This document shows positions 1 to 7,483 of a DNA stretch of 10,627 nucleotides, piece by piece. The DNA comes from Acidimicrobiia bacterium (GTDB taxonomy: Bacteria; Actinomycetota; Acidimicrobiia; Spongiisociales; UBA5794), in the NCBI GenBank assembly GCA_013001485.1, contig JABDMN010000076.1, positions 1 to 10,627 on the forward strand, read 5' to 3'. Made by a program: the position numbers and the translations under genes. Below the pieces are notes generated by a model, which did no database searches, had not been told where the DNA came from, and saw nothing but the letters and a program-made list of their open reading frames with translations. How positions within the stretch are numbered: the first letter of the stretch is position 1; each line of letters begins with the position of its first letter.

Positions 1-66
1 CAGCGTGAAAATGATCTTGTTCCGCAGGTCGTGGATGCGGAACATGTTTCTGAAGACGGAGAGCAT
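1..66 (-). CDS. secY: SecY, protein translocase channel subunit (N-terminal fragment)
   Basis: Only the first 22 codons are in the window; the gene continues past base 1. The reading frame opens with ATG at 66-64 and reads MLSVFRNMFRIHDLRNKIIF, followed by T-L. This matches the usual cytoplasmic N-terminus of SecY, an amphipathic stretch with the D-L-R-x-K-I motif just before the first membrane helix. SecY forms the protein-conducting channel with SecE and SecG and closes the spc cluster after rplO in most bacteria, so position supports the call strongly. A GAAGG Shine-Dalgarno lies 9 bases upstream. A second ATG at codon 8 could also start the protein, but the ribosome binding site favours the first. 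It sits 62 bases after rplO, the widest gap in the window. Confidence 0.9.
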   Translation of the reverse strand, partial: MLSVFRNMFRIHDLRNKIIFTL

Positions 67-75
67 CTGCGGTTA

Positions 76-80
76 CCTTC
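76..80 (-). promoter_or_regulatory. Ribosome binding site of secY
   Basis: On the minus strand this reads GAAGG, with a 9-base spacer to the ATG at 66-64. It decides the secY start in favour of the first ATG over the internal ATG at codon 8. Confidence 0.6.
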
Positions 81-128
81 GGGCGGGTGACATATCGTAG
101 GGGCGGTTTGGCGCTGTGCAGGGACAGG

Positions 129-566
129 TCACTCGATGATCTCCACCGAGCCACCGGCCGACTTGATCTTTTCGACGGCTCCGACGCTGAAGGCATGGGC
201 CTGCACCGTCAGTTTGTGCTTCAAGTCACCCTCGCCGAGGACCTTCACCCGGCCACGAGCCTTGATGAGCCCACGATCCCGCAACTCGGCTGGTCCGACC
301 GTTGATCCGTCGTCGAACTCGTCGAGACGCTCGACGTTGATGACAGCGAAGTACTCCTTGTTGGGGTTCCTGAACCCCTTCAGCTTCGGCAGCCGGCGCT
401 GGAGCGGCATCTGTCCGCCCTCGAACCCGCGACGAACCTTGCTACGGGCCTTCAGACCCTTGGTACCGCGACCGGCGGTCTTGCCGCGTCGCCCGCTCTC
501 ACCACGGCCGACGCGGATCTTGCGCTTGCGCGATCCCTCGGCAGGCTTGAGGTGATGGAGTTTCAC
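129..566 (-). CDS. rplO: 50S ribosomal protein L15
   Basis: This 145-residue protein has the usual L15 length and layout. The N-terminus is very basic and Gly/Arg-rich (about residues 10-50, with GRG and GRRGK motifs) and threads into 23S rRNA. The conserved GFEGGQMPLQRRLPK segment follows at about 47-61, and the C-terminal globular domain ends in GGSVEIIE. L15 is a late-assembly protein of the large subunit. The start codon is GTG (566-564), overlapping the rpmD stop as GTGA, with a strong GAGGAGG ribosome binding site four bases upstream; no ATG is available nearby. It is followed by secY, the standard order of the spc cluster. Confidence 0.97.
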   Translation of the reverse strand: MKLHHLKPAEGSRKRKIRVGRGESGRRGKTAGRGTKGLKARSKVRRGFEGGQMPLQRRLPKLKGFRNPNKEYFAVINVERLDEFDDGSTVGPAELRDRGLIKARGRVKVLGEGDLKHKLTVQAHAFSVGAVEKIKSAGGSVEIIE

Positions 567-748
567 GAGACCTCCTCGACGTCCAACAGGTGACTGGCAC
601 GATTGATGAGACCCCTCACATCGGGGGTGTCAGGGCGAACCGTGACCTGGTTGATCTTGCGGAGACCCAGCGTCTCGATCGTGGCCCGCGTTTTGGGCTT
701 CTGTCCGATAGTGCTCTTCACGAGCGTGATCTTCAGCTGCTTTGCCAT
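563..748 (-). CDS. rpmD: 50S ribosomal protein L30
   Basis: This 61-residue protein is full length for bacterial L30, a small single-domain protein of the large subunit that binds 23S rRNA. The L30 signature is visible: K-S-x-I-G at residues 11-15, followed by T-x-x-T-L-G-L-R-K-I-N. The ATG at 748-746 overlaps the rpsE stop as TGATG, and its own TGA overlaps the rplO GTG start, so it is likely coupled to both neighbours. L30 is absent from some bacterial lineages; here it is intact in its usual place between rpsE and rplO. Confidence 0.96.
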   Translation of the reverse strand: MAKQLKITLVKSTIGQKPKTRATIETLGLRKINQVTVRPDTPDVRGLINRASHLLDVEEVS

Positions 749-1308
749 CAGCTGTCACCGCCGCCAGTGGTCTTCATCATCTCAGACGAGCGATAGGCCG
801 CCAGCAGTGCCGGAGGGAATGCCTCTTCGGCCGAGATGCCGCGGGCCTTGGCGACCTCGTCAGGACGCTGCTGTGTGATGATGGCGTTCATCGTCGCTTT
901 CGCGACGTTGATGTGGTTCGGCGAACCGAGCGACTTGGCGAGAACGTCGCGGATACCGGCGGCCTCGAGGATCTGACGCACCGCTCCGCCGGCGATGACG
1001 CCGGTACCGGGAGCAGCCGGCTTGAGGAGTACGCGGGAAGCCCCGTGAACGCCGATGTTCTTGTGAATGACCGTCGTCCCTGCCATGGGGACGTCGACCA
1101 TGCCGCGACGTGCGAGCTCCATGCCCTTCTGGATGGCGGTGGGAACCTCGGTGGCCTTGCCGTAGCCAATGCCGACCTTGCCTTTGCCGTTGCCGACCGC
1201 GACGAGCGCGGTGAACGAGAACCGGCGGCCACCCTTGACGACCTTGGCGACCCGGTTGATGTTGATGACTCGTTCGTCGAACTCTGATCTGTTGCGATCG
1301 CGATCCAT
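748..1308 (-). CDS. rpsE: 30S ribosomal protein S5
   Basis: S5 lies at the back of the small subunit near the mRNA entry channel and contributes to decoding accuracy. The 186-residue product has the N-terminal double-stranded-RNA-binding-like domain with the conserved V-V-K-G-G-R-R-F motif (residues 23-30) and the glycine-rich [14 protein letters not shown] stretch at 39-52. The second domain follows, with the [11 protein letters not shown] segment at 101-111 and G-S-x-N at 128-131. The C-terminal tail of about 30 residues after KARGIS is ordinary for actinobacteria. The ATG at 1308 has a clean AGGAG site 7 bases upstream. The start lies 10 bases beyond the rplR stop, one of the few non-overlapping junctions here. 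Confidence 0.98.
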   Translation of the reverse strand: MDRDRNRSEFDERVININRVAKVVKGGRRFSFTALVAVGNGKGKVGIGYGKATEVPTAIQKGMELARRGMVDVPMAGTTVIHKNIGVHGASRVLLKPAAPGTGVIAGGAVRQILEAAGIRDVLAKSLGSPNHINVAKATMNAIITQQRPDEVAKARGISAEEAFPPALLAAYRSSEMMKTTGGGDS

Positions 1309-1315
1309 GCTTGTA

Positions 1316-1320
1316 CTCCT
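1316..1320 (-). promoter_or_regulatory. Ribosome binding site of rpsE, overlapping the rplR stop codon
   Basis: The minus strand reads TAGGAG across 1321-1316. The TAG is the rplR stop and AGGAG is the Shine-Dalgarno of rpsE, 7 bases before its ATG. A ribosome terminating rplR therefore sits on the rpsE initiation site, which fits coupled translation. Confidence 0.75.
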
Positions 1321-1672
1321 AGAGCTTCAGGCCCGATTCGCGGGCAGCGTCTGCGAGGGCCTTGAGCCGGCCGTGGTACGGGAAACCGCCTCGGTCGAAG
1401 ACGACCTCTTCGACACCGGCGGCCTTGGCCCGCTCCGCGAGGAGCTTGCCCACCTCGGCAGCGGTTTCCTTGTTGAGAGCTTTCTTGCGCAGCTTCTTCT
1501 CGTGTGAGGTCGCCGCGGCCAGCGTGGCGGACTGGTCGTCGTCGATGACCTGCGCATAGATGTAGCGGTTGGACTTGTAGACCGCGAGACGGGGACGAGC
1601 TGCGGTGCCCCGGATCTTCTTGCGAACCCGGAAGTGACGCCGACGGCGTGCGGTGGCGCGGGACTTGCTCAT
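1319..1672 (-). CDS. rplR: 50S ribosomal protein L18
   Basis: L18 binds 5S rRNA with L5 and mediates its attachment to the large subunit. The 117-residue product has the typical lysine/arginine-rich N-terminal arm (residues 1-25, [10 protein letters not shown]). The core follows with [16 protein letters not shown], and the conserved C-terminal signature [13 protein letters not shown] with A-D-A-A-R-E-x-G-L closes the protein. The length is normal. The ATG overlaps the rplF stop as ATGA. The upstream ribosome binding site is weak (an AGGTG about 10 bases away), so coupling to rplF probably drives initiation. It ends with TAG, embedded in the rpsE ribosome binding site. Confidence 0.97.
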   Translation of the reverse strand: MSKSRATARRRRHFRVRKKIRGTAARPRLAVYKSNRYIYAQVIDDDQSATLAAATSHEKKLRKKALNKETAAEVGKLLAERAKAAGVEEVVFDRGGFPYHGRLKALADAARESGLKL

Positions 1673-2211
1673 GCGGTGACACCTGCCTTCCCGGCCTTGC
1701 GGCGGACAACCTCGTCGGAGTAGCGGATGCCCTTGCCCTTGTAGGGCTCTGGCGGCCGCACCCGGCGCACGTTGGCAGCGAACTGACCGACTGACTCGTT
1801 GGAGATGCCCGACACGATGATGCGGGTCTGTTCCGGAGTCTCGACGCTCACATCGTCGGGGATGTCGAGCAGCACGTTGTGGGAGAAACCGACCTGAAGC
1901 TCGATCTGCTTGCCCTTCATCGCTGCGCGATAGCCGACGCCGACCAGCTGCAACTCTTTGGAGAATCCCTCGGAGACTCCGGTGACCATGTTGGCGACGA
2001 GCGCCCGAGACAGGCCGTGGAGGGCACGCGATTCGCGTTCATCGTCCTTGCGGGTCAGTCGCAGCTCGTCTTCGACCAGTTCGATGCTGACAGCATCGTG
2101 CAGCTTGCGCTCCAGGGTCCCCTTGGGGCCCTTGATGGCGAGGGTCTGCCCTTTGATCGTGGCCTCCACACCGGAGACCAACGCGACGGGGGCGCTACCG
2201 ATGCGGCTCAT
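1669..2211 (-). CDS. rplF: 50S ribosomal protein L6
   Basis: L6 binds 23S rRNA near the factor-binding region of the large subunit. The 180-residue protein has the two related alpha/beta domains of the family. It begins M-S-R-I-G-S-A-P-V and carries the C-terminal signature [13 protein letters not shown] followed by a basic end. The frame extends two codons upstream to a GTG at 2217. The ATG at 2211 was chosen because it matches the usual L6 N-terminus, overlaps the rpsH stop as TGATG, and has GAGG 7 bases upstream. Its stop overlaps the rplR start. Confidence 0.97.
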   Translation of the reverse strand: MSRIGSAPVALVSGVEATIKGQTLAIKGPKGTLERKLHDAVSIELVEDELRLTRKDDERESRALHGLSRALVANMVTGVSEGFSKELQLVGVGYRAAMKGKQIELQVGFSHNVLLDIPDDVSVETPEQTRIIVSGISNESVGQFAANVRRVRPPEPYKGKGIRYSDEVVRRKAGKAGVTA

Positions 2212-2606
2212 CACCACACCTCACAGATGATCTCGCCACCCACATTGCGGCGGCGGGCTTCACGGTCGGTGAGCAAACCCTCGGACGTCGACACGATGGA
2301 AACGCCGAGCCCGCCCTGCACACGCGGCAGGTCGGTCGCGGCCGAGTACACGCGGTGGCCCGGCTTGGAGATGCGGTTGAGCCCCTTGATGGTGCGAGCG
2401 CGCTCCTTGCCGTACTTCAGAGTCACAACGAGCTCCTTGCGGGCACCCTCACCCTCGACGTCGACACCGTCGACATAACCCTCGTCCTTGAGGATCTGGG
2501 CAATCGACTGCTTGATCTTGGATGCAGGCATCGTCGCCCGGGGGTGCAGCGCCAGATTGGCGTTGCGAAGCCGGGTGAGCATGTCAGCGATTGGATCGGT
2601 ATTCAT
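2211..2606 (-). CDS. rpsH: 30S ribosomal protein S8
   Basis: S8 is a primary 16S rRNA-binding protein that organises the central domain of the small subunit; in E. coli it also represses the spc operon by binding its mRNA. The 131-residue product starts with the family motif [13 protein letters not shown] (residues 4-16). It carries the C-terminal signature [13 protein letters not shown] and ends G-G-E-I-I-C-E-V-W. The start ATG directly abuts the rpsN TAA (TAAATG), and I see no good Shine-Dalgarno in front of it, so initiation probably relies on termination of the preceding gene. Confidence 0.97.
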   Translation of the reverse strand: MNTDPIADMLTRLRNANLALHPRATMPASKIKQSIAQILKDEGYVDGVDVEGEGARKELVVTLKYGKERARTIKGLNRISKPGHRVYSAATDLPRVQGGLGVSIVSTSEGLLTDREARRRNVGGEIICEVW

Positions 2607-2792
2607 TTACCAGGACGACTTTCTGACTCCGGGGAGCTCGCCACGGTGGGCCAGCTCGCGTACACAGATGCGGCACATGCCGAACTTGCGAAGGTACGCC
2701 CGGGGACGACCACACCGGCGGCACCGGTTGTACGCCCGCGAACTGAACTTCGGCTTGCGGTTTGCCTTTGCGATGAGTGATTTCTTTGCCAT
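2607..2792 (-). CDS. rpsZ: 30S ribosomal protein S14, zinc-binding (type Z)
   Basis: S14 assembles late into the head of the small subunit beside S3 and S10. At 61 residues this is the short zinc-binding form, with Cys24-x2-Cys27 and Cys40-x2-Cys43 as the predicted zinc ligands. Family features include the N-terminal M-A-K-K-S-L-I and the C-terminal [17 protein letters not shown]. Many actinobacteria also carry a longer zinc-free paralogue elsewhere that is expressed in zinc starvation; whether this genome does cannot be seen here. The ATG overlaps the rplE stop as TGATG. The gene is also annotated as rpsN in many genomes. Confidence 0.97.
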   Translation of the reverse strand: MAKKSLIAKANRKPKFSSRAYNRCRRCGRPRAYLRKFGMCRICVRELAHRGELPGVRKSSW

Positions 2793-3349
2793 CAGACGCC
2801 TGCCTGCTGCTTGCGGAACGGAAAGCCAAACGCCTCGAGCAGGGCGGCGCCATGCTCGTTGTTGGTGGCGGTGGTGCAGATGGTGATGTCCATCCCACGC
2901 ACTTTCTGGACCTGGTCGTAATCGATCTCCGGGAAGATGAGCTGCTCGGTGACGCCGAACGTGTAATTGCCACGGCCGTCGAACGACCGGGGGTTGAGGC
3001 CACGGAAGTCACGGACACGGGGAATGGCGATGGCGATCAGCCTGTCGAAGAATTCCCACATGCGGTTCCCCCGCAGTGTCACGGAAGCCCCGATCGCCAT
3101 GCCTTCGCGCAACTTGAAGTTGGCGATGGACTTCGTCGCAATCGACACCTTGGGCTGCTGGCCCGTGATGATCGAGAGGTCTGTCACAGCGGCACCGATG
3201 AGCTTCTTGTCGCCCGCGGCGTCGCCGACTCCCATGTTCACGACGATCTTGTCGAGCGTGGGCACCTGCATGACATTCTCGAGCGCAAGGCCCTTCAACA
3301 GGGAGTCGCGCACCTCGTCGCGGTATTTGGTCTTGAGACGGGGTTCCAT
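2792..3349 (-). CDS. rplE: 50S ribosomal protein L5
   Basis: L5 binds 5S rRNA in the central protuberance and contacts P-site tRNA. The 185-residue product has the usual length. Recognisable segments are L-K-x-K-Y near the N-terminus, [10 protein letters not shown] at about 34-43, the I-T-G-Q-x-P-x-V motif, and F-K-L-R-E-G-M-x-I-G. The C-terminal half contains [19 protein letters not shown] and the I-F-P-E-I-D-Y-D segment. It overlaps rplX upstream (TGATG) and rpsZ downstream (TGATG). An AGAGG ribosome binding site lies 7 bases upstream of the start. Confidence 0.98.
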   Translation of the reverse strand: MEPRLKTKYRDEVRDSLLKGLALENVMQVPTLDKIVVNMGVGDAAGDKKLIGAAVTDLSIITGQQPKVSIATKSIANFKLREGMAIGASVTLRGNRMWEFFDRLIAIAIPRVRDFRGLNPRSFDGRGNYTFGVTEQLIFPEIDYDQVQKVRGMDITICTTATNNEHGAALLEAFGFPFRKQQAGV

Positions 3350-3657
3350 CAGAGGTCCTCTCCACAGCGCCTACAGATCCGCAGCTTGTTGCCATCGGAA
3401 TCGAAGCGGCTCGCAATGCGTGTCGGGCCATCGCACGAGGCGCACATGATCATCACGTTGGAAACGTCGATGGGCATGTCCTTGTCGATGATCCCGCCCT
3501 GCATCGTCTCGCCGGTCGCACGCTGATGCTTGCGAGCGGTGTTGACGCCTTCGACGATGACCTTGTTGCGGTCAGGGAACACGCGGGCGATCTTGCCCTC
3601 ACGACCGGCGTCCTTGCCGGCCATCACTCGGACGGTGTCGCCTGAACGAATCTTCAT
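3349..3657 (-). CDS. rplX: 50S ribosomal protein L24 with a Cys4 zinc-ribbon-like C-terminus
   Basis: L24 is an early assembly initiator that binds the 5' end of 23S rRNA. The 102-residue product begins M-K-I-R-S-G-D-T-V and has a KOW motif over about residues 4-30 ([15 protein letters not shown]). The conserved [10 protein letters not shown] segment follows at 35-44. The C-terminal part has Cys72-x2-Cys75 and Cys95-x2-Cys98, a pattern common in bacterial L24 and likely to hold zinc. The start could be a GTG one codon upstream at 3660. The ATG at 3657 is preferred for its 7-base spacing to a near-perfect GGAGGTGAT site and its match to the family N-terminus. Confidence 0.96.
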   Translation of the reverse strand: MKIRSGDTVRVMAGKDAGREGKIARVFPDRNKVIVEGVNTARKHQRATGETMQGGIIDKDMPIDVSNVMIMCASCDGPTRIASRFDSDGNKLRICRRCGEDL

Positions 3658-4025
3658 CACATCACCTCCGGAGCCAACGAGACGATGCGCATGAAGCGCT
3701 TGTCGCGTAGCTCGCGGCCCACGGGCCCGAAGATGCGGGTTCCGCGGGGCTGTTGCTGGTCGTTGATGAGCACGCAGGCGTTGTCGTCGAAGCGGATATA
3801 GGTGCCATCGGTGCGCCGCACTTCTTTGCGGGTGCGCACGACGACAGCCTTGACGACCTCGCCCTTTTTCACGCCGCCTCCGGGATTGGCATCCTTCACC
3901 GTGGCCACGATGACATCACCGAGCCCGGCATAGCGACGACCCGAGCCACCAAGCACGCGGATGCAGAGGACCTCACGGGCCCCCGAATTGTCCGCCACCT
4001 TCAGCCGGCTCTCTTGTTGGATCAT
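3657..4025 (-). CDS. rplN: 50S ribosomal protein L14
   Basis: L14 sits at the subunit interface and helps form inter-subunit bridges. The 122-residue product has the standard length. It begins [17 protein letters not shown] and carries the L14 signature [22 protein letters not shown] in the middle. The C-terminus contains [14 protein letters not shown]. The frame is open for 11 more codons upstream, but these lie inside rpsQ. The ATG at 4025 matches the family N-terminus, overlaps the rpsQ stop as ATGA, and has GGAG 8 bases upstream. Confidence 0.98.
   Translation of the reverse strand: MIQQESRLKVADNSGAREVLCIRVLGGSGRRYAGLGDVIVATVKDANPGGGVKKGEVVKAVVVRTRKEVRRTDGTYIRFDDNACVLINDQQQPRGTRIFGPVGRELRDKRFMRIVSLAPEVM
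3661..3669 (-). promoter_or_regulatory. Strong ribosome binding site of rplX
   Basis: The minus strand reads GGAGGTGAT, one of the best matches to the 16S anti-Shine-Dalgarno in this window. It lies inside the end of rplN. The spacing from GGAGG is 7 bases to the ATG at 3657 but only 4 to the GTG at 3660, which favours the ATG. Confidence 0.75.
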
Positions 4026-4279
4026 CGAGCTCGCTCCAGAACTTCTTCCACCCGCCACCGCTTCGACTTCGAAATAGGACGGGTTTCCACGATGCGGACC
4101 GTGTCACCGACGCGCGCCTCGAAAGACTCGTCGTGAGCATGGAACCGCTTCCGAACCGGCACAGTCTTTCCGTACAGTGCGTGCCGCTTCGAATCGCGGA
4201 CCTCAACGGTAACCGTTTTCTGGCGTGCGTCCGAAACGACGACGCCAACTCGCGTCTTGCGACGGGTGCGATCACTCAT
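4022..4279 (-). CDS. rpsQ: 30S ribosomal protein S17
   Basis: S17 is a primary 16S rRNA-binding protein with an OB fold that helps fold the 5' domain of the small subunit. The 85-residue product shows the family features: G-x-V-V-S-D-x-x-x-K-T-V-T-V at about residues 12-25, the K-R-F-H-A-H-D-E segment in the middle, and the signature [18 protein letters not shown] near the C-terminus. The start overlaps the rpmC stop as ATGA, with GGAGG four bases upstream. The gene order rpmC-rpsQ-rplN is the canonical junction of the S10 and spc clusters, here fused without a gap. Confidence 0.97.
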   Translation of the reverse strand: MSDRTRRKTRVGVVVSDARQKTVTVEVRDSKRHALYGKTVPVRKRFHAHDESFEARVGDTVRIVETRPISKSKRWRVEEVLERAR

Positions 4280-4500
4280 GAGTCCTCCGAAGATTGTTGA
4301 TCACGCCAGGCGGTGAGCTCCTGCTGGCGCATGACAGTGCGGATACGGGCGATGTCTCGCTTGACGGCCGGTATCTGCGCCGTGTTGTCGAGCTGGTTGG
4401 TGGCAAGCTGGAAGCGGAGGTTGAACAACTCTTCCTTCGCCTCGCCGAGCATGCCGCGAAGCTCGTCCCACGAGTGCTTGTGGAGGTCGGCAGCATTCAT
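4276..4500 (-). CDS. rpmC: 50S ribosomal protein L29
   Basis: L29 is a small two-helix protein next to the peptide exit tunnel, near the docking site for trigger factor, SRP and the Sec channel. The 74-residue product is typical in length. The diagnostic region is [24 protein letters not shown] at about 14-37, followed by [13 protein letters not shown]. The ATG overlaps the rplP stop as ATGA and has a strong GGAGG site four bases upstream. The C-terminal D-Q-Q-S-S-E-D-S is a short polar tail. Confidence 0.96.
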   Translation of the reverse strand: MNAADLHKHSWDELRGMLGEAKEELFNLRFQLATNQLDNTAQIPAVKRDIARIRTVMRQQELTAWRDQQSSEDS

Positions 4501-4910
4501 ATGTCCTCCCGCCTGACGAACTTCGTGCGCACGGGCAGCTTGTGGCTGGCACGGCGCATTGCTTCGCGGGCAAGCTCTTCGTCAACACCCGACATCTCGA
4601 ACATGATGCGACCAGGGCGCACAACGGCGACCCAGTACTCAGGGCTTCCCTTGCCTGACCCCATGCGCGTCTCAGCAGGCTTCTCGGTGATCGGCTTGTC
4701 GGGGAAGATCGTGATCCACACCTTGCCGCCACGCTTGATGGTTCGGGTCATGGCGATACGGGCGGCCTCGATCTGACGTGCGGTGATCCATCCCGGCTCC
4801 ATCGACTGGAGCCCGAACTCGCCAAAGACCACTCTCGAACCGCGCTGCGCTTTTCCACGCATACGGCCCTTCTGTGTCTTGCGGTACTTGGTCCGCTTCG
4901 GCATCAACAT
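4497..4910 (-). CDS. rplP: 50S ribosomal protein L16
   Basis: L16 binds near the A-site and 5S rRNA and is needed for late large-subunit maturation. The 137-residue product begins [11 protein letters not shown], the standard family N-terminus. It continues with R-G-K-A-x-R-G at 18-24, F-G-x-x-G-L-Q-S, and the loop containing M-G-S-G-K-G at 83-88, which reaches toward the peptidyl-transferase centre. The start ATG lies one base after the rpsC stop (TGACATG), with GAGGAG about 10 bases upstream. An ATG two codons later (4904) is an alternative. The frame stays open upstream inside the rpsC tail, but that part is a shadow and matches nothing in the L16 family. Confidence 0.97.
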   Translation of the reverse strand: MLMPKRTKYRKTQKGRMRGKAQRGSRVVFGEFGLQSMEPGWITARQIEAARIAMTRTIKRGGKVWITIFPDKPITEKPAETRMGSGKGSPEYWVAVVRPGRIMFEMSGVDEELAREAMRRASHKLPVRTKFVRREDI

Positions 4911-4911
4911 G

Positions 4912-6030
4912 TCACTCGGACTCCTCGTCGCCGGCCTTGTCGTCGGCCACCGGCGCATCTTCCGGCTCGGGAGCCTCAGGTGCCGCCGCTGCCGCAGCCT
5001 CCGGGGCCGAAGCCTCAGGTGCCGCCGCTGCCGCAGCCTCCGGGGCCGAAGCCTCCGGGGCGGGTGTCTCGGAAACAGCCTCAGTCGTGGCAGCGGCGGT
5101 CGGCGCAGCCCCGCCCTCGACCGTGACATCGGCGCGTGCCTCGTCAAGCTCGGACTTGGCCTCGGCAGCCGATGGCATGCGCTTGCCGCCACCGGCCTCG
5201 ATCAGTCGCTTACCACCGGTGCGCTTACCGCCGCCGGCCTCGACCAAACGCTTGCCGCCGCCGGCCTCGATGAGTCGACCTGAGCGATCGGCGCCTGCAG
5301 CGCGTTCGGCCCGGGCCTTGGGTGATGCTGCCCGACGCTTGGCCGGCCCACCGGCAGCGAGACGCGCCTCGGCGGCGATCTTCTCGCGGCTGGCTGCGAG
5401 TGACGGGAGCACGTCTCCCTTGTACACCCACACCTTGATACCGATCGCACCAACAGTCGTACGAGCGGTGGCCTGGCCGTAGTCAACATCAGCACGAAGA
5501 GTGTGCAACGGGACGCGGCCCTCGAGATACCACTCGCGACGGCCCATGTCGGAGCCGCCAAGACGGCCAGATGCCTGGACGCGCACGCCCTGGGCGCCGG
5601 CTTTGAGCGCCGTCTGCACGGTCCGCTTCATTGCCCGACGGAACGAAACACGACCCTCGAGCTGATCGGCAACAGAACGGGCCAGGAGTGCAGCGTCGGT
5701 TTCGCCGTTCTGGACCTCGATGACGTTGAACTTGACCAAGCGGCCAGTCATCTTCTCCAGGGCGCTGCGAAGCCGCTCGGCCTCCGAGCCGGATCGGCCG
5801 ATGACCACACCGGGACGTGCGGTGTGCACGTCGATCTGAATCTTCTTGTCGCCGATCCGCTCGATCTCGATACGTGACACGGCCCCACGGGTGAGCTCAC
5901 CGCGCAGGAAGTCACGGATCTTGGCGTCTTCGACAACGTTGTCTGCATAGTCCTTTTCGGCGTACCAGCGGGATTTCCAGTCGGTGGTGATCCCGAGGCG
6001 CAAGCCGTATGGATGGATCTTTTGTCCCAT
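4912..6030 (-). CDS. rpsC: 30S ribosomal protein S3 with a long repetitive C-terminal extension
   Basis: S3 lines the mRNA entry tunnel in the head of the small subunit, contacts S10 and S14, and takes part in mRNA unwinding. The first 205 residues or so are a normal S3: [13 protein letters not shown] at the start, a type-2 KH domain at about 39-107 with the GRSG loop at 78-81, and the C-terminal S3 domain at about 120-204 including the I-K-V-W motif. The remaining 167 residues are unusual. They form a basic Ala/Lys/Arg linker (205-250), three copies of the unit RLIEAGGGK or RLVEAGGGK (252-283), and an Ala/Pro/Glu-rich acidic tail (about 295-372) with a duplicated 13-residue unit. At 372 residues it is far longer than the common length of about 210-280. 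The frame is open throughout, third positions stay GC-rich, and the rplP start follows the stop by one base, so a frameshift is unlikely. Confidence 0.97.
   Translation of the reverse strand: MGQKIHPYGLRLGITTDWKSRWYAEKDYADNVVEDAKIRDFLRGELTRGAVSRIEIERIGDKKIQIDVHTARPGVVIGRSGSEAERLRSALEKMTGRLVKFNVIEVQNGETDAALLARSVADQLEGRVSFRRAMKRTVQTALKAGAQGVRVQASGRLGGSDMGRREWYLEGRVPLHTLRADVDYGQATARTTVGAIGIKVWVYKGDVLPSLAASREKIAAEARLAAGGPAKRRAASPKARAERAAGADRSGRLIEAGGGKRLVEAGGGKRTGGKRLIEAGGGKRMPSAAEAKSELDEARADVTVEGGAAPTAAATTEAVSETPAPEASAPEAAAAAAPEASAPEAAAAAAPEAPEPEDAPVADDKAGDEESE
4973..5050 (-). repeat. Exact 39-base tandem duplication inside rpsC
   Basis: Bases 4973-5011 and 5012-5050 are identical copies lying head to tail. 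Each encodes 13 residues, E-A-S-A-P-E followed by six alanines and proline, so the duplication is in frame. A partial third start (GCCTCCGGGGC) follows at 5051. Identity at third codon positions points to a recent duplication, probably by slippage, rather than old selected repeats. Confidence 0.95.
5179..5277 (-). repeat. Three 27-base repeats encoding RL(I/V)EAGGGK inside rpsC
   Basis: Copies lie at 5251-5277, 5224-5250 and 5182-5208. The first two are adjacent; a short R-T-G-G-K remnant separates the second from the third. The first and third copies differ at 2 of 27 bases, the first and second at 5, so the repeat has diverged more than the downstream 39-base duplication. The unit is positively charged and glycine-rich, unlike the acidic tail that follows it. 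Confidence 0.9.
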
Positions 6031-6374
6031 CAGTCCTCGTCCTCCTCGGTGCCCACCACGATGGTGATGTGGCTGGTGCGCTTCTCGATGCGGGTTGCCC
6101 TCCCCCGCGCCCGGGGCCGGAACCGCTTGAGGGTGGGACCCTCATCGGCGAAGGCCTCGGCAATGAATAGCTCGTCAGCGTCGAGCGCCAGATTGTGCTC
6201 GGCGTTGGAGACAGCTGACTTCAAGACCTTCATGATCGGATCGGCGGCCCGTCGGTTCGTCAACGCCAGCACGTGCTCGGCCTCGGTCACGGGCAAGCCG
6301 CGGACGAGGTCCAACACGCGCCGCACCTTGAAAGGCGACTGGCGCACGAAACGGGCGTGGGCGGTGGCCTTCAT
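6030..6374 (-). CDS. rplV: 50S ribosomal protein L22
   Basis: L22 has a globular surface domain and a long beta hairpin that lines the constriction of the peptide exit tunnel, where macrolides and stalling peptides act. The 114-residue product begins [20 protein letters not shown]. It carries the [10 protein letters not shown] motif at about 52-61 and the hairpin at about 78-98 ([15 protein letters not shown]). The tail V-V-G-T-E-E-D-E-D is acidic. The ATG overlaps the rpsS stop as ATGA with only a weak ribosome binding site; the rpsC start overlaps its own stop as TGATG. The frame is open far upstream, but that stretch is the rpsS gene in another frame. Confidence 0.97.
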   Translation of the reverse strand: MKATAHARFVRQSPFKVRRVLDLVRGLPVTEAEHVLALTNRRAADPIMKVLKSAVSNAEHNLALDADELFIAEAFADEGPTLKRFRPRARGRATRIEKRTSHITIVVGTEEDED

Positions 6375-6649
6375 CGACGGACAACCGCCTTCTCGCCGGT
6401 GTGTCCGCGGAACGTGCGCGTCGGAGCGAACTCGCCGAGTTTGTGGCCCACCATCGACTCGGTGACATACACCGGGACGTGCTTGCGGCCGTCGTGGACG
6501 GCCAGGGTGAGGCCGACCATCTCTGGAATGATTGTCGAACGGCGACTCCAGGTCCGGATGACCCGCTTGTCGCCCGAGGCGTTCGCCGATTCGACCTTCT
6601 CGAGAAGGTGTTCGTCGACGAAGGGCCCCTTCTTGAGGCTGCGGGCCAT
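6371..6649 (-). CDS. rpsS: 30S ribosomal protein S19
   Basis: S19 forms a complex with S13 in the head of the small subunit and contacts the A and P sites. The 92-residue product shows the full family pattern: [12 protein letters not shown] at the start, [10 protein letters not shown] in the middle, and the signature [26 protein letters not shown] at about 54-79. The ATG overlaps the rplB TAA as TAATG and has an AAGGA site about five bases upstream. The open frame upstream of this ATG is the rplB gene read in another frame. Confidence 0.97.
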   Translation of the reverse strand: MARSLKKGPFVDEHLLEKVESANASGDKRVIRTWSRRSTIIPEMVGLTLAVHDGRKHVPVYVTESMVGHKLGEFAPTRTFRGHTGEKAVVRR

Positions 6650-7482
6650 TACTTCCTTCCCTTCTTCGTGCGTCGGCGGACGATGTACTTGCTCGAGGCC
6701 TTGTTCTTCTTGCGGGTGCGCGCCTCCGGCTTGCCCCAGGGGCTGACCGGATGTCGACCGCCGGAACTGCGACCCTCGCCACCACCAAGTGGGTGGTCGA
6801 CCGGGTTCATGGCCACGCCACGGGTCTGCGGGCGCTTGCCCTTCCAACGGCTACGGCCGGCCTTGCCGATCTTGACGAGCTCGGCATCGGTGTTTCCGAC
6901 CTGACCGATGGTTGCCCGACAGTCGAGCTGCACCTGGCGCATCTCGCCCGAAGGCAAGCGCAACAAGGCCATCCCGCCTTCCTTGGACATCAGCTGGATT
7001 GCGGCTCCGGCTGAGCGGCCGAGCTTGGCTCCACCACCGGGACGCATCTCCACGGCGTGGACGATCGATCCCGTGGGGACGTTGCGCAGAGGCAACGCGT
7101 TCCCAACACGAATCTCGGCGCTGGAACCAGACTCGAGCATGTCGCCCGTCTCGAGGCCGACCGGAGCGATGATGTACCGCTTCTCGCCGTCCAGATAGTG
7201 GAGCAATGCAATACGAGCGTTGCGGTTGGGGTCGTACTCGATACCGGCGACCTTGGCGGGCACGCCGTCCTTCGTACGACGGAAGTCGACGATGCGATAG
7301 CGCTGCTTGTGGCCACCACCACGGTGACGCGACGTGATCCGACCGTATGAGTTGCGGCCGGATGAGCGCTTCTTCCCTTCGAGCAGCGTCTTCTCGGGCT
7401 TCGACTTCGTGATGGACGCGAAGTCGGACACCGTCTGGAATCGACGGCCCGGAGAAGTCGGCTTGTGTTTCTTTACGCCCAT
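6649..7482 (-). CDS. rplB: 50S ribosomal protein L2
   Basis: L2 is one of the oldest ribosomal proteins. It supports the peptidyl-transferase centre and subunit association. The 277-residue product has an N-terminal OB-like domain (about 40-120, with R-H-R-G-G-G-H-K-Q at 53-60) and an SH3-like domain (about 125-200). The C-terminal extension has the signature [10 protein letters not shown] at 222-231 followed by [13 protein letters not shown]. His230 corresponds to the functionally important histidine of E. coli L2. The frame opens 12 codons further upstream, but those codons lie in rplW. The ATG at 7482 starts [10 protein letters not shown], fits the family, and has GAGG six bases upstream, one base after the rplW stop. 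Confidence 0.98.
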   Translation of the reverse strand: MGVKKHKPTSPGRRFQTVSDFASITKSKPEKTLLEGKKRSSGRNSYGRITSRHRGGGHKQRYRIVDFRRTKDGVPAKVAGIEYDPNRNARIALLHYLDGEKRYIIAPVGLETGDMLESGSSAEIRVGNALPLRNVPTGSIVHAVEMRPGGGAKLGRSAGAAIQLMSKEGGMALLRLPSGEMRQVQLDCRATIGQVGNTDAELVKIGKAGRSRWKGKRPQTRGVAMNPVDHPLGGGEGRSSGGRHPVSPWGKPEARTRKKNKASSKYIVRRRTKKGRK

Positions 7483-7483
7483 G

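Noticed and set aside
67..128. Possible promoter or terminator in the rplO-secY gap
   Set aside because: A TACGAT hexamer resembles a -10 box, but no convincing -35 stands at the right distance. There is no stem-loop with a T-run, and the rest of the gap is plain GC-rich spacer ahead of the secY ribosome binding site.
888..1709. A 273-codon minus-strand frame spanning rplR and rpsE
   Set aside because: It is an out-of-frame reading of two certain genes; the Arg/Ser/Pro-rich product is the usual signature of a shifted GC-rich frame.
2777..3526. A 249-codon open frame on the plus strand antisense to rplE and rplX
   Set aside because: It is a mirror of conserved codons on the other strand, crosses gene boundaries, and has no recognisable domain.
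4783..5283. Plus-strand frame with Cys/Arg-rich repeats ([10 protein letters not shown]) opposite the S3 tail
   Set aside because: The repeat pattern simply mirrors the tandem repeats of rpsC on the minus strand. No ribosome binding site or known metal-binding family supports a gene.
4912..5415. Frameshift or gene fusion as the origin of the long S3 C-terminus
   Set aside because: The frame stays open with GC-rich wobble bases throughout, the rplP start follows the stop by one base, and the tail is low-complexity rather than a foreign domain.
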